Shown: positions 20,160-31,312, numbered from the stretch's first letter. The stretch: 64,000 nucleotides of DNA from Bettongia penicillata ogilbyi (GCA_023548195.1 JAJHZJ010000009.1:4137001-4201000), one strand, 5' to 3'. The notes: a model not told the origin generated them from the sequence alone. Program-made: numbers and translations.

Positions 20160-20410
20160 TGATACATTTTCAGTGTGAGCCACTTATATCTTGGGAAATG
20201 AAACAGTATAAATCAGAGCTTGGTTTATTGTTTTGTGGAGTTCCAGACTTTGGAAAATGACGAAGAAAATTGTAGTAATGCAGATTAAATTTTTTAAACT
20301 GTTATGTATTTTTGGAGTGCAGGTTGTGAGTTACCAATGCATTGCTGGATATCTGAATATTTGGCATTAAAAACTGGCCCCAGACATCTAATTGATTCTG
20401 CCCTTTTGCT
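20160..20410. repeat. Unclassified dispersed repeat, copy 1
   Basis: Aligns by eye with 62795-62960: tttcagtgtgagccactta, a ttggtttattgttttgtgga segment, then aaattgtagtaatgcagatt. Part of a third copy lies at 37800-37945. Family unknown. Confidence 0.5.
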
Positions 20411-20780
20411 TAAATAGAGCTGTGACATCCTTTGATAGTCATTTCACATATTCATTCAGAGGACAACACAGTCAGTGGAAGTATATGGGGTTTGGAGCCC
20501 CACTGATATCTCCAAAGTTGGTATTCTCCTACCCTTCCCAAATTATACTTCTAGGACAATATTTTCCATGAGGAAAGAGCTGAAATAAGGACAATTCCTT
20601 ATTTCAACTGGCATTTAAGAGATATGAGACTGTAGCAAAATGGGATTAAAGGAGAAATTCAGAAATCATAAGAAATCTAAGGAACAGCAAGGGGGGAAAA
20701 CATGCCTTGCTCAGCATGAAAAAAATTTCATTTAATGGCTTTAGAAGTTAAGGGATTTTAAAAGATCCTCAAATGCAGGC
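20411..20780. other. Unassigned stretch
   Basis: AT-rich; no gene or recognisable element seen. Confidence 0.35.
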
Positions 20781-20784
20781 AGTG

Positions 20785-20950
20785 TAATCTGATAGAAGTA
20801 ATACTGGATTTAAGATGCAGACAGTCCTGGATTCTATTCTCAGCTCTACCCTCAAGCAATTCTGTGATACATCATGTCCCTTCTCTGAGCCTCAGTTTAC
20901 TCATCTATAAGATGAAGTGGTTGTACTCTATGATCCTTTCCAATGATAAT
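20785..20950 (+). repeat. MIR fragment
   Basis: CORE string ctcagtttactcatctataa preceded by a partly preserved body. Confidence 0.7.
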
Positions 20951-21179
20951 GATTTTCTTCTCCCCTCCCCCCCTAATAGAATGGGAAGTGTGGAGGGAGA
21001 AAAATTAAATTTTTTAAGTGGAAAAAATTAATTTTTTAAAAAGGCAAGAAAATATACATGTTGCTCTTAAATTTTGTTCCCAGTAGCTTAGTAGCTACTA
21101 CTATGTGAAAAATTGATATATCAAATTCTTTTGCACATACTTTATGGAAATACAGTAATTGCGACAATAGCATTTACAA

Positions 21180-21390
21180 TAGTGCTTTAGGGTTTAAAAA
21201 ACACTTCCAAATATTATTTCATTTTAATCACACAATAATCCTGGGAAAGAGGTACTATTATTACTTCCATTTTATAGATGAGGGAAATGAATCAGGCAAA
21301 GGTAAAGTAACTTGCCCAAGTCACAGCTAAAGTAAGTGTCTGAATCTGGATTTGAACTCAGGTTCTCCTGACTGTAGAGTTAATATTATT
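21180..21390 (-). repeat. MIR, near full length
   Basis: Reverse-sense MIR from the tail (caaatattatttcattttaa) through CORE (ttatagatgagggaaatgaa) to gaactcaggttctcctgact. Confidence 0.8.
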
Positions 21391-21434
21391 TTTTTTGGTT
21401 TGTTTGTTTTTTGTGCCATCTAGTCACCAGTATA

Positions 21435-21690
21435 AGGGCAGTTTGGTGGTTTAGTGGGTGGAATGCTGGATCTAAAGTCAAGAAGACTCATCTTCCTAAA
21501 TTCAAATCTCGTCTCAGAAACTTACTAGCTGTGTGATACTAGGCAAGTCTCCTACCCCTGTTTGCCTTAGTTTCCTCATGCATAAAATAAACTGGAGAAA
21601 GAAATGGCAAGTCACTCCAGGATCTTCACCAAGAAAACCCCAAAAGGGGTCATGAGGAGTTGGATATGACTGAAATGACCAAACAACAAA
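21435..21690 (+). repeat. Marsupial MAR1/WSINE-like SINE, full length
   Basis: A-box head agggcagtttggtggtttag, B box attcaaatctcgtc, CORE, then the long 3' part aagaaaaccccaaaaggggt and gagttggatatgactgaaat, ending aacaacaaa. Confidence 0.88.
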
Positions 21691-22004
21691 ATGGCAGCAT
21701 TCTCACCAATGTGACAATAAATTAAAATTGTGCATTTTTAAAAAATTTGTAAGGAAAGAAAGAAATGTATGAGAGAGAGACAGAGTGGTAAAATCTAATA
21801 ATGAGATATTTGGTTGGGAGAATTTTTAAAATGTGAACCACCACTTCAATCAATGGAAGTCCATAAGTACTCAGAGATTCTTTAAGAAGCATACCTTAAA
21901 AAAATACAGAAAGCCTAAAAGTGAGTGAGAAGGAATTATGTGTGATAAGCATAATATAAATGAAAGTATTATAGGATAGGTAGAGTCACAGAACTCTAGA
22001 GACC

Positions 22005-22135
22005 AGTGACTCTCCCATCCTCATTCTGCCTTTATTTTACTGTTGAGGAAATGGGTCCAGCGGGGAAATGACATTTCCAAAATCATACAACCAGGGGTTG
22101 AGCCCAGGTTTTCTTTCCACTATGCTATGTGCCCT
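22005..22135 (-). repeat. MIR fragment
   Basis: Reverse-sense ttactgttgaggaaatgggt and gagcccaggttttctttcca. Confidence 0.65.
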
Positions 22136-22850
22136 GTAAGTATTTTTGTAGACATTCCTTTCTCATGGCATTCCAGGGAGCTCATTTTAGGAAAGAGAGC
22201 TATATAATCCTATTTTGCCTTACTTACACCATTTTTTAAGTGACTTAGGACCTTTCCCACTTAGGAAGTTAAGGATGGAGTGGAGAGGCAAGCTATTTAT
22301 TCAAATTTCCAGCCTATTAACTAAAGTATACAATCTAAAATCATAGAGTTTACAGACTTAACTCCACATTTCTTTGCTTCCAAACTGGTAAAGAATACTA
22401 ATTCAAGGCAAGTTAATTCCAAATGAACAGTAGAACAGGCCAACCTGGTAAAAAATATTTTTGTTCACTGGCAAACTTTTTGTAGTTGTTTACAAGGTAG
22501 TTTTAAAGAATCTCTGGGAAAATGTCAAAGAATCATGTTACCCTCTTGGAGTTCTTCCATTGTGATTTCTCCTTCTATTGGGTTTACTAAGGCTTCTGGG
22601 ATGCTGGCATAAAATTTAGGAATTTTGTTTGGAAAGATTGCTCTCAGGGCTCATTACCTGCTTAAAATTGTAATCCACTGTGATCTGTAAAGCAAGGAGA
22701 AGGGATTCTAAATCAAAGGCTGCTCAAAGTTTTCCTGGTGTCAGCAGGCATTCTGGGCTGTTTCTTTCTAAGGTTATCGAGTCTGTACTCATGTGGAGCT
22801 TAGCATTACCTGGTACACAATGCCTTTTTGGAATTCTAAACACTCTGATT
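22136..22850. other. Unassigned stretch
   Basis: AT-rich, non-coding; no element recognised. Confidence 0.35.
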
Positions 22851-22854
22851 ATTC

Positions 22855-22980
22855 CAAATACTCTGAGGCAGTGTGGTCTTATTTTAGGGAGATCTGGGCT
22901 TAAATTTTGCCACTGACATTCATTGTGTGACTGTGGATAAGCCAGTGAACCTTAGCTTTCTGCAAAATGGGGACAGTAGT
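22855..22980 (+). repeat. MIR fragment
   Basis: Degenerate head and middle: ggcagtgtggtcttatttta and ttgtgtgactgtggataagc. Confidence 0.55.
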
Positions 22981-23059
22981 AAGATATATATTTATTAGTC
23001 ATCCCTCCTACCTTTCCATCAAATCTGTAAACTTGATAAAGATACCTTTCAAGATTATC

Positions 23060-23385
23060 ATTTTTCTTCACATACTTTTCAGCTCAGCCAAATTGGCCTT
23101 TTGTCTATTTTGTACTCTGTGCCAGGAATGCACTCTCCACTGCCTCTTAAAGCCTTAATTGCCTTCAAAGCTCTGCTCAAGCACTATCTCCTACATGAGG
23201 CTATTCCTGAATCCTCCCTCCCTGTAATCTGACCTTGTGTTGTACATACTATTTCCCATAATCGAAAGAAACATTCTTGTAGTCAGGAACCACTTCATTT
23301 TTGTCTTTGTATTTCCAAGGCTTATCATGGGGAGCCTGGCTTGGCTATAATAGGTCATTAATAAATGCTTGCTGATGGCTTCATT
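23060..23385 (+). repeat. L2 LINE 3' end
   Basis: L2 strings ttcaaagctctgctcaagca, ctatctcctacatgaggcta, tttttgtctttgtatttcca and ataggtcattaataaatgct. Confidence 0.75.
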
Positions 23386-23389
23386 GAAG

Positions 23390-24035
23390 GATCTGTGATT
23401 TCATCAGTATGAGGAGGACTGCCTCCGCTGACTCGGATTGCTTTTCTGCTATGAATAAGTACTAAATTGCTATGGTTAAAAAATTCATTATCCTTTGGCC
23501 ATGCTGGTGATCAGGTTGATTCTGAATATAGGTTGATTCTCCAAAACAGGGATACGAGCTATTGTTGATCATATATGTGAAGCTATTAGAACTTGGGAGA
23601 ACCTCAAGGCTTCCTTTATACCATGTTAAAGCCTCTGAATGGAACTTTAGTGGGATGCTTCACAATTATGTCAGTAATGGGAGTCTCACACAAGCATTTT
23701 GCTCAGATGATGTCATCCATGTGGAAGATGCTAGGGGATTGCTTTCAGGAGATTGGAATATACATGGATATTCTGCCATGGCCTGCTACCTTCTTGGTAG
23801 GGACTTTCTTCCATTGGCTGTATAGATGGAATCTTCAAAATAGTCAGAATCACACCAGTCAGGGCTTTTGTGGAATTTAATTCTGAGGGAATCAGGTGGG
23901 ACTATGGGGTAAGGAGGTTTTAGGAACTCTCTGAGGTCATAATGTCCCTGAGAAACCAACTAGTTCCTTGGCCTTCACTTTTATTCTTTGACTGTCTAAG
24001 TATAGATAGTGGAATATAGGTATAGGGAGGTATAA
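23390..24035. other. Unassigned, includes two overlapping plus-strand open frames
   Basis: Frames 23562-23825 and 23593-23880 overlap. Neither shows a recognisable domain, and both are short enough to be chance. Confidence 0.3.
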
Positions 24036-24039
24036 AGAT

Positions 24040-24190
24040 TATTTTCATCTACTAGATGAGGAAATTGAAGGTCATATAGGTTAAGGGACTTGCCTATGGT
24101 CACATAACTGTCAGAGTTAGAATTTTATCAGAACCTCTAGCTCCAAAATCAGCATGTCCTATCTACCAGACCAGTGTACTAACCAAATAT
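24040..24190 (-). repeat. MIR fragment
   Basis: Reverse-sense ctagatgaggaaattgaagg, then ggttaagggacttgcctatg. Confidence 0.7.
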
Positions 24191-24324
24191 GTACTATTTG
24201 TATCAACACACGAGGTCACTGGGCTATTGTGAGGAAAGCCCTTTGTAAATCTTAAAAGTGCTCTATCAGAGTGAATGAATTTTATTATTTTCTCTTTCCA
24301 CTTTTGAATCGATAATACAACTGA

Positions 24325-24520
24325 CATGGAGTCATGCTCCCTGAGTTTTAATCTGGACTGTGCTACTTATTAGCTGTGTGATACTTTGAAAGTCTTTATA
24401 TCTTTATGCTTCAGTTTCAAGATCTGTCAAATAAGGACAATAATGTAGCCCTGAGAGGGTTGTTGCACTGGTCATTTTGAGATAAAGAATGTGAAAATTC
24501 TTTGTTAGCTATCAAGTATT
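24325..24520 (+). repeat. MIR
   Basis: gctgtgtgatactttgaaag, a decayed CORE and a tail with gagggttgttgcactggtca. Confidence 0.65.
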
Positions 24521-24694
24521 AGACAAATTTTGAAGGACACTTCCTTGACCTTTGACAATGAATAAGAATTTAAATGGCCTAAGCCATGGCCCATTTGATT
24601 CTGTCTCTTGGGGCTGCCATTTTCTCTTCCTGTCTTCTACTTCTACCTACTTTTTACCCCCACTTCCACCTTCCTTCCCTACTACTACTACCAC

Positions 24695-24948
24695 TTGCTA
24701 TAGATGTTTAGTTGTGTCCAACTCTTTATGACCCTGTAGACTATATCACACCAATACTGTCCATGGGGTTTCCTTGACAAAAATACTAGAGTGATTTGCT
24801 ATATCTTTCTCTAGTACACAAAGGCAAATAGAGGTTAAATGACTTGCCTGGTATTACACAGTTAGTAAGTGTCTGGGGCTGTATTTGAACTCAGGTCTTC
24901 CTGACTCTAGACCTAAAGCTCTATCCACTGAACCACCCTGATTGCCTC
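24695..24948 (-). repeat. Marsupial MAR1/WSINE-like SINE
   Basis: Reverse-sense copy: gtccaactctttatgaccct, ggggtttccttgacaaaaat, cacagttagtaagtgtctgg and the head complement ccaccctgattgcct. It abuts the triplet repeat on the right. Confidence 0.82.
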
Positions 24949-24954
24949 CATGTC

Positions 24955-25395
24955 TGCCACTACCACTGCTATTAATACCACTACCACCACTACCACTACC
25001 ATACCCCTTTTCTTCCTCCTTGCTACTACTACCACCACTTCCCTACCATCACTCAACTGCTATCACTACTACTCCTTTTACCCTTGCCCCCCACTATTAT
25101 TACCACTATCAACACTATCACTACTACTCCTATTCCTACTTCTATTACCCCTGCAACTACCACTACCACCACTATCATTCCCACTATTCTATCATTACTA
25201 CCACTAGTACTGCTGCTGCTGTTTCTCCTTCTCCTCCTCTTCCTCCTCCCCATCTACTACCACTACCACTACTACTACCACCACTACCACCATCTCTACT
25301 ACTACTGCTACTATTACTTTATTACTACTACTACCACCACCATTACCACTACTCCATCACCACTACTCCTATTACTACTAGTACTACTCTTTTTG
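24955..25395. repeat. Long degenerate (ACC/ACT/ATT)n trinucleotide tract
   Basis: About 440 bases built from ACT, ACC, TAC and ATT triplets with scattered TCC/TCT. All reading frames are open or nearly so because of the repeat (Tyr/His/Pro/Leu/Thr runs), so the open frames at 24942-25500 are not genes. Confidence 0.93.
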
Positions 25396-25424
25396 CTGTA
25401 TTATGGCTCATATCTGAGTCTGGA

Positions 25425-25610
25425 TCTTGGTTCTGATACTTATTTTCAGTCTGACCTTGGACAAATCCATCTCGTGGTGCCTCAGTTTCCTCATCTGTAA
25501 AATGAGGTTAATAAAATTTGCTCTATAGGTTATATTTCATAAGGTTGTTGGGAGGACCAAATAAGATAACTTATGTAAAGCATTTTGCAAACCCTGCAGA
25601 GTTAAAAGAT
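25425..25610 (+). repeat. MIR
   Basis: gcctcagtttcctcatctgt, then a tail with taagataacttatgtaaagc. Confidence 0.8.
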
Positions 25611-25899
25611 TGTGAAGTGTTGCTATGGCATTTATTCTTCCTTGATTCTTGGCCCCCTCCCCAGTTCTGGCCACACCTGCCTCTTCTGTGTTCAGGTCAC
25701 TTGGGGACATTATCTTCATTGTTACATGGCCAGCACCTGCATTTGCAAAAATAACCCTCCAGGCTTCTGTTTCACCTTGAAAGTACACAAGACCCAGATT
25801 TTCCTTGGAGCGCAGACAATTCTGATCTGAAGTGCCTCTGGAGGCCCTCTCAATCACCCACTCTGGACAGGATGAAGACTATTTGTTTTCAAGACCCTG

Positions 25900-26215
25900 A
25901 TTTCCTAAAACAGAAAACCTGAACTTATGCTTGACTTCTAGGCTCTTCACAATTTGACTTCGTTCTACCTATCCAAACCTTATGCCTCATGCTGCTCTCC
26001 AGTGAGAACTCTTTACTATAATCCAATCAACCTTCCCAAGGATCCCCAGCACAGTGTATACTTAGGTCCTCCCGCCGCCATGCTTTGCTTAGATTGTTTT
26101 TCTCTAACGTCCCCAGTGTTTTCCTTTGTTTATATATAGTGGAATTTTACTCATCTTTAAAGGTTGTAAAGTGTCCTGTCCCCCTTCCTCTGACTACTCA
26201 GGTCTCCTTGATCTT
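25900..26215 (+). repeat. Probable L2 LINE fragment
   Basis: ctaggctcttcacaatttga and tactataatccaatcaacct match the segment that normally precedes the L2 3' end. Diverged. Confidence 0.45.
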
Positions 26216-26249
26216 TTCTTCAGAACATGTAAGGTGATGCACATGTTTC

Positions 26250-26455
26250 TAATCTATATGTATGTATATATGTGTGCATATATGTATATGTGCACACACA
26301 TGCACAATGCACATATCCATGTGTATATACATATTACACATGCCTACATACACACATATATACATATACAAATACATATCGCATGCTATATATATGCATA
26401 TACATAATATATAGATACACACATGTGTGTCTATCTATCTATCTTTCTACCTATG
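26250..26455. repeat. Degenerate (CATA/TATG)n repeat
   Basis: Alternating TA/CA-rich tract, ending in a (TCTA)n run (tctatctatctatctt). Confidence 0.9.
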
Positions 26456-27315
26456 TTTTTTTTTTTTTTGCTCTCCCACTGTTGGTGTCCTTTCCCAAAC
26501 AACTGGAGGACAGAAATTACATTTCTATATCTGTATATGCCACAGTTCCCAGTTCAGAGCTGACTATGTAATGGACACTTTAAAGTCTGCAAAGCATCTT
26601 AAATATGTAACCCTGAGTTCAAGTCCATCTGCATAAGACTTTCCTCATTGGAGAATAATTACTCAATGCTCTGCTCCTGCATGAAGGGGAGCACTGGTGA
26701 GAGCTTGGGAGAGGAGAGAACTTTGTTTTGTGATTTCCAGCTTGGAAAGAAAAGATACAGATTTGAGATTTCCTTAAGGGAGAGCAACAAGAAAGGAAAG
26801 ACTCTGGGAAGAAGCTGACATGTAGAGGAGTTGGCACTTTATCATGTCTCTGTCCTCTCCTTACCACACTAGAGATTTTGGGGAATATTCCTTTAGGTGA
26901 GATCTGGGTACTCTTTTAGGTGAGTTGAAATACCTAGCTCCCAGTGGAAGAGTTCATTCACTCTGTATATTGTGAGGCATATTCTTACCTATTTCTATTT
27001 CTATTTGATATAGGCTTGGAGAAATGCATTTGTTTGTTATTCTCCATGTGTAGTCTTTGTGTTTAGTGAGCATTTAGTGAGAAGTGAGTCAAGTTTTAGA
27101 TATATAATTTGGGGCATTCTTTCACCAGTAAAGGATATTGACCAGTAGTACAACTTGAATGTAAAAATTATTCCTCCTAGAGGAATAACAGCATTTATAG
27201 GGGCAGATACATATAAATGGAGCCTACTACTCCTGCTCTGAGAACAGTGGCCAGCCTCACAGTCCCTCCTCTCAGCAAGAAGCAAAGTCGTCCTTGGAGA
27301 AGGGTGAATGGAAAA
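26456..27315. other. Unassigned stretch
   Basis: T-run at 26457-26471, then unique-looking sequence. No gene or recognisable element. Confidence 0.35.
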
Positions 27316-27318
27316 GAC

Positions 27319-27412
27319 TCTGAAGTTTGGCCTCAGTCAAAGGGCTGCACTTGAGGACCTAGAGGACAACATGTGGCCTCGAGGCCACAGGTTCTCTACC
27401 CCTGCATCTAGA
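27319..27412 (-). mobile_element. Half of a palindromic hAT MITE
   Basis: Right half only: cagtcaaagggctgcacttg through gaggccacaggttctctacc to cccctg, followed by catctaga (27405-27412), which fits the hAT nTCTAGAn target preference. The left half is missing. Confidence 0.65.
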
Positions 27413-27519
27413 GATAACTTTTCATACTCTCCTGTGAACCACATCTAGAGAACACCATCTGGATACACATATACTACGTGGGTAACATATAGACACACTC
27501 CCTACACATATGTTATCTA

Positions 27520-27660
27520 TTTGAGCCTCACGACAATTTATTTGTGGGCTAGGTATTGTAGTTGCTATTATCCTTATGTTACAGGCAAGGGGACTGAGAC
27601 TCAGAGACGTTAAGCAACTGGTCCATGATGCCATGGCTAGCAGTGTTAGAGGGAGGATTC
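27520..27660 (-). repeat. MIR
   Basis: Reverse-sense gttacaggcaaggggactga followed by gacgttaagcaactggtcca. Confidence 0.7.
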
Positions 27661-27764
27661 TTATTCAGACCATTCAGCTTTATTGGTTGGGTATCTTCTT
27701 ATCTTAATCTTAGCTTAATATCTTCTTTTCTTCATGTCCTCTTTCCTCAGTCATAGTTGTAGAA

Positions 27765-27992
27765 CAGGCATTCTTAACCTGGGGACTCCAATAGGTCCAT
27801 GGATAGATTTTAAGGAAACTGTGACCACAGATGGGAGAAATACATCTTAATACTCTTATACTAACCTCTAACTGAAATTTAGCATTTCCTTCAACTACAA
27901 ATATAGGCAATGAGGCATTCTGAGAAAAAGTCCTTAGGCTTTACCAGATTGCCAAAGAGATTTATAACATACAAAAGAGCTGTAAACCCCTG
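27765..27992 (+). mobile_element. Old hAT-like DNA transposon (CAGGGGTTCTTAACC-type ends)
   Basis: Left end caggcattcttaacctgggg, middle taacctctaactgaaattta and right end gtaaacccctg. Fragments of the same family lie at 32694, 42829 and 44472. TSD-like flanks are only 5 of 8 matching, consistent with age. Confidence 0.6.
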
Positions 27993-28004
27993 CTCTAAAA
28001 GCAT

Positions 28005-28125
28005 TGCCATCTAGTAGATAGAATGGTGGACTTGGATCTAGGAGAATCTGAGTTCATTTTCTGACACTGACACAGGCTATGTGATAAATCACATTTCCCT
28101 GAGCCCCAATTTCCCCACTTGTAAA
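28005..28125 (+). repeat. MIR fragment
   Basis: atctaggagaatctgagttc, then gagccccaatttccccactt. Confidence 0.6.
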
Positions 28126-28565
28126 ATGAATGAATGAATGAAGCACTTTTTGAGGGCTTACTATGTGCAAAGCATTGTTCTAAGTGAAAATAGAAAAATA
28201 AGACAGTCCCTCTTCTCAGGAAGCTCCCATTTTAATGGAGGAGACAACAATATGGAGGAGTTCAGTTGCAAGTCAGATGGGAAGGTCCTAGGGTCCTTAG
28301 GGTGCAGTAGAAAAGGAAATGATTGTACCTTTTGCTTAAAGTCATTTTCCCTGATAAAATCCTAACAGTTTCTGATGTAAAACCATTTGACAGTGTTAAG
28401 GGCTTTGGTTACAAAAGCTTTCTTTTCTGGGTTTTCAATAAATGTGATTGTAGCTCCTGCAGGAGTAGTTGCCAGCCTCTATCTCCATGGGGGATTGCTT
28501 CCCAGGGTGATGACTTCAGACACTGGGCTGGAGGCATTGATATTCCTAAGGCTCTTGGGTTCAGG
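28126..28565 (-). repeat. L2-tailed dispersed repeat, copy 1
   Basis: Opens with the reverse of an L2 3' end (gggcttactatgtgcaaagc, agacagtccctcttctcagg). It then has a body shared with 46250-46640, including aaccatttgacagtgttaag. Confidence 0.6.
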
Positions 28566-29632
28566 GTCCTGGACTGTTTCTAGTAGGGTCTGATGGAAAA
28601 TGGTGGTTAAGGTGGTGGCAATTGTTTGCTCTATTTGGTACATGCTACCTCCTGTCTCTCTCTTGGGGTACCCTAGCTTCAGCTAGGTTGGTTTGTCTGC
28701 CATGTAAGTGGCAATTGTTGGTTATGGCTAGGCCCTTCTCCACAGGAGCTGCCTCCCTAGTTGATGGATTTGAGGGTTGGGCTGGAAGTAGGCTGGGGGT
28801 GGGGAAGGGGGATGCTGTTACTCCTAGAGCTTTTGTACCTGTTTGCCTGTTCATGGCAGTTTGTCAGCAATTATTGCTAGTAGTGATGAGAAAAGTGGGT
28901 CCTTTCTCCACTTTTTCTCCCTTTGTTGATGGATGAAAGGGCCAGGTTTGAAGGAATTCTGGTGGTTTGAGGATTATAAACACATAGACACATGTGTATG
29001 TATGTATATAAAATATTATTATTTACTCCATAGGACTCTTGTAAGCTCAAATGAGATAACATATGTAGCAAATTGCTCTGTAAGTTTTAAAGGATTATAT
29101 AATTGTAGGTATACCTTTGACTGGAGATTTAGTGTAATTGGAAAAATTCCCAGTGTGAGGGTAGAAGGGATATGAGGCAGAGTTGAGAACTGGACTGTCA
29201 GTAGCAGAGTAATTGACTCATGACATTTCTTTATTCAGTTTCTCTCAGAGTCCCTTCTTTAGGTTTATAGGCAGGAATTAATAAACTTATCTAATTAGTA
29301 AGCTAAGAGAGCTCCAGAAATACAGAAGGGATCCAATTAAAATTCATGTGTAGATTCTACTGAGATCTGAAGTATCTTACAGTTTGTAGGATGATTGTCA
29401 TTGATACATTTATAGTTGTGACTGATGGTGAACTCTCTATCAGCAGAGGACAAATAAATGCTCAGGGACACTAGACATTGTATTTCTATCCTCTGCTGAT
29501 TCAATAGAAAGTGGTCCTAGTGTATCAAGGAGACTGAGAGTGTTAAATAACAGCTGCCGGTTAGAAAATGGTAAAGAAACCCTGGGAAACTATGAATCCC
29601 TCAGGTTGTTGCAGTTCCCTCCTAAGGAAGGG
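28566..29632. other. Unassigned stretch
   Basis: Contains a fairly G+T-rich block at 28600-28930 with a locally repeated gtggcaattgtt. No convincing gene; MIR-like scraps at 29030-29100. Confidence 0.35.

Positions 29633-29684
<52 letters not shown>
29633..29684. repeat. (GT)n microsatellite
   Basis: About 25 uninterrupted GT units. Confidence 0.97.
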
Positions 29685-29687
<3 letters not shown>

Positions 29688-29894
29688 AAAGAGAAGATGT
29701 GAGAGATATACAGAGATAAGACTGAGATATAAAGAGATATACAGAGATGGAGATGAGAGACAGAGAGTAGGAGGTCTTCAAATGGGGCAGCGTCCCCCAA
29801 ATGTCACTGAGATGGCTGGAACCCTAGACTCATTGGCTTTACTTGTGTGGTAAGAGACCATGAATTTGATCTGATTTTAGTTTTGCTGCTTAGA

Positions 29895-30060
29895 AAGAAT
29901 TACAAATCATAGTTCTAGTCCAAACTTGGCATTTTACACAGAAGGAAATTGAAGTTCAGAGAAGTAATTTGACTTACCCAAGGTTATAAAGATAGTAAAG
30001 TAGCAGGATTTGACCATAGGCCCTCCATCTCCAAAACCAGTGCTGTGTCTAACTACCACC
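29895..30060 (-). repeat. MIR
   Basis: Reverse-sense aaggaaattgaagttcagag and gacttacccaaggttataaa. Confidence 0.7.
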
Positions 30061-30165
30061 TGTAAGACCTTGGGCACACTGCTTCATCTCACTAGGTGTC
30101 ATTTTCCTCCTTTGTAAAATGATCTGTAAGGCCCCTTTCAGTTAGAAAACCTATGAATCCAGAAC
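30055..30165 (+). repeat. MIR fragment
   Basis: ctgtaagaccttgggcacac, then a decayed CORE. Confidence 0.6.
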
Positions 30166-30169
30166 CTCC

Positions 30170-30335
30170 AGCTTTCTTTTTCTTCCTTCTTTCCTTCCTT
30201 CTTTCCTTCCTTCCTTCCTTCCTTCCTTCCTTCCTTCCTTCCTTCCTTCCTTCCTTCCTTCCTTCCTTCCTTCCTTCCTTCCTTTTCTTCTTTCCTTCTT
30301 TCTTTCCTTCCTTTCTTTATTTCTTCTCTTCTGTC
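30170..30335. repeat. (TTCC)n microsatellite
   Basis: Pyrimidine tract, mainly TTCC, with TTTC at both edges. Overlapping open frames are artefacts. Confidence 0.96.
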
Positions 30336-30399
30336 TGTCTCTCTCCCCCTCCTCCTCCCTCTCTTTCCAGCTCCCTCCCCCTCAAGCACTTAGTGTCTA

Positions 30400-30600
30400 A
30401 ATTATGTGTCAGGTACAATGCTAAGCACGTTAGAAAATTGCACATATTATCTCATTTGATACTCACAACAACCCTGGAGGCAGACGCTATTATTATCCTT
30501 ATTTTACAGTTGAGGAAACTGAGGCAGACAGTGGTTAAGTGACTTGCCCAGGGTCACACGGCTAATCAATGCCTTATCTCTGGTTTCCTAGAATCTCAGG
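30400..30600 (-). repeat. MIR
   Basis: Well-preserved reverse-sense copy: cttattttacagttgaggaa, then gttaagtgacttgcccaggg and tcacacggcta. Confidence 0.85.
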
Positions 30601-30749
30601 GTCATGCCTTCTGGGAAGTGGATAGGTAAAGGTTTTACAAGGCGGTAGGAGGGAGAGAGGGGACAGACAGCTTTGGGTCCGAAGCCATAGAGTTTTTCTT
30701 TACCCATCCTCAGTCACCCATGCCTAGAGCTCCTCTGCCTTCGGTCAGT

Positions 30750-31250
30750 CGGTGATATTGAAGAGAGGATGCCCTTGCCCGAGCCGGCCGCCAGGGGGAG
30801 GCAGGAGGGGGCGCCTTTTGACAGCGGGAGGCCGGGGGAACGGGAGAGGGAGGAGGGACAGGACAGAGGTAGCCGGGAGTGGGGATCAGAAATCGGGAGC
30901 CAGAGCACAGCGTGCCCGACCCCGCTGCCCAGGCAGCCGGAGCCAGAGCGCGGGCCAGCCGGGCCGGTGGGCACAGCCGGGGCCAGGGCGGGGGCACAGT
31001 CTATGCAGCGGCGGGCAGCGCTTGCCAGGCTCCGGGAAGCATGAGGAGGTGAGGCGAGGCGAGGCACGGCAAGGCAGGGGAAGGCAAGTGAAGGCGAGCC
31101 GCTGCGGCCGCTCCCGGACGCTGACCGCCAGGTGAGCTGCCCGCCCAGCCCGCACCACGCGCCTCCCGCCGCTGCCCTTTCCCTGGCCGCTGGCAGTGGC
31201 CTCCCATGCTGGGGAACTTCCCGCTCTGGGTCTGGGGGAGCGTGCGTGCG
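30750..31250 (+). promoter_or_regulatory. CpG island, probable TATA-less promoter
   Basis: The only block in the window dense in CpG and G+C, in sharp contrast with its AT-rich flanks. There is no TATA box; GC-box-like strings occur (for example cgcccagcccgc near 31142). Two strong plus-strand splice donors lie inside, so transcription most likely runs rightward. Weaker minus-strand donor-like strings near 30700 mean a divergent transcript is possible. This is the typical setting for the first exon of a housekeeping or developmental gene; which gene is not known. Confidence 0.75.
30850..31131 (+). other. Candidate first exon, mostly 5' UTR, with alternative donors
   Basis: GC-rich block ending at splice donors gag|gtgagg (exon end 31048) or ccag|gtgagc (exon end 31131). 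The 5' boundary is arbitrary. Start codons: ATG at 31003 opens a 13-codon frame ending in TGA at 31042-31044. That stop overlaps a second ATG at 31041 with A at -3, giving an ATGA overlap. If the first donor is used, the second ATG contributes two codons (Met-Arg) before the intron in phase 2; if the second donor is used, it terminates at once (Met-Arg-Arg-stop). No acceptor or downstream exon could be identified, so a non-coding RNA is equally possible. Confidence 0.45.
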
Positions 31251-31251
31251 T

Positions 31252-31252
31252 G

Positions 31253-31312
<60 letters not shown>

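Noticed and set aside
25053..25253. CRISPR-like repeated array
   Set aside because: No constant repeat with unique spacers; degenerate triplets only. No array anywhere in the window, as expected for a vertebrate.
24942..25500. 164- and 138-codon open frames rich in Pro/Leu/Tyr/Thr
   Set aside because: Produced by the ACC/ACT triplet tract, in which all frames stay open.
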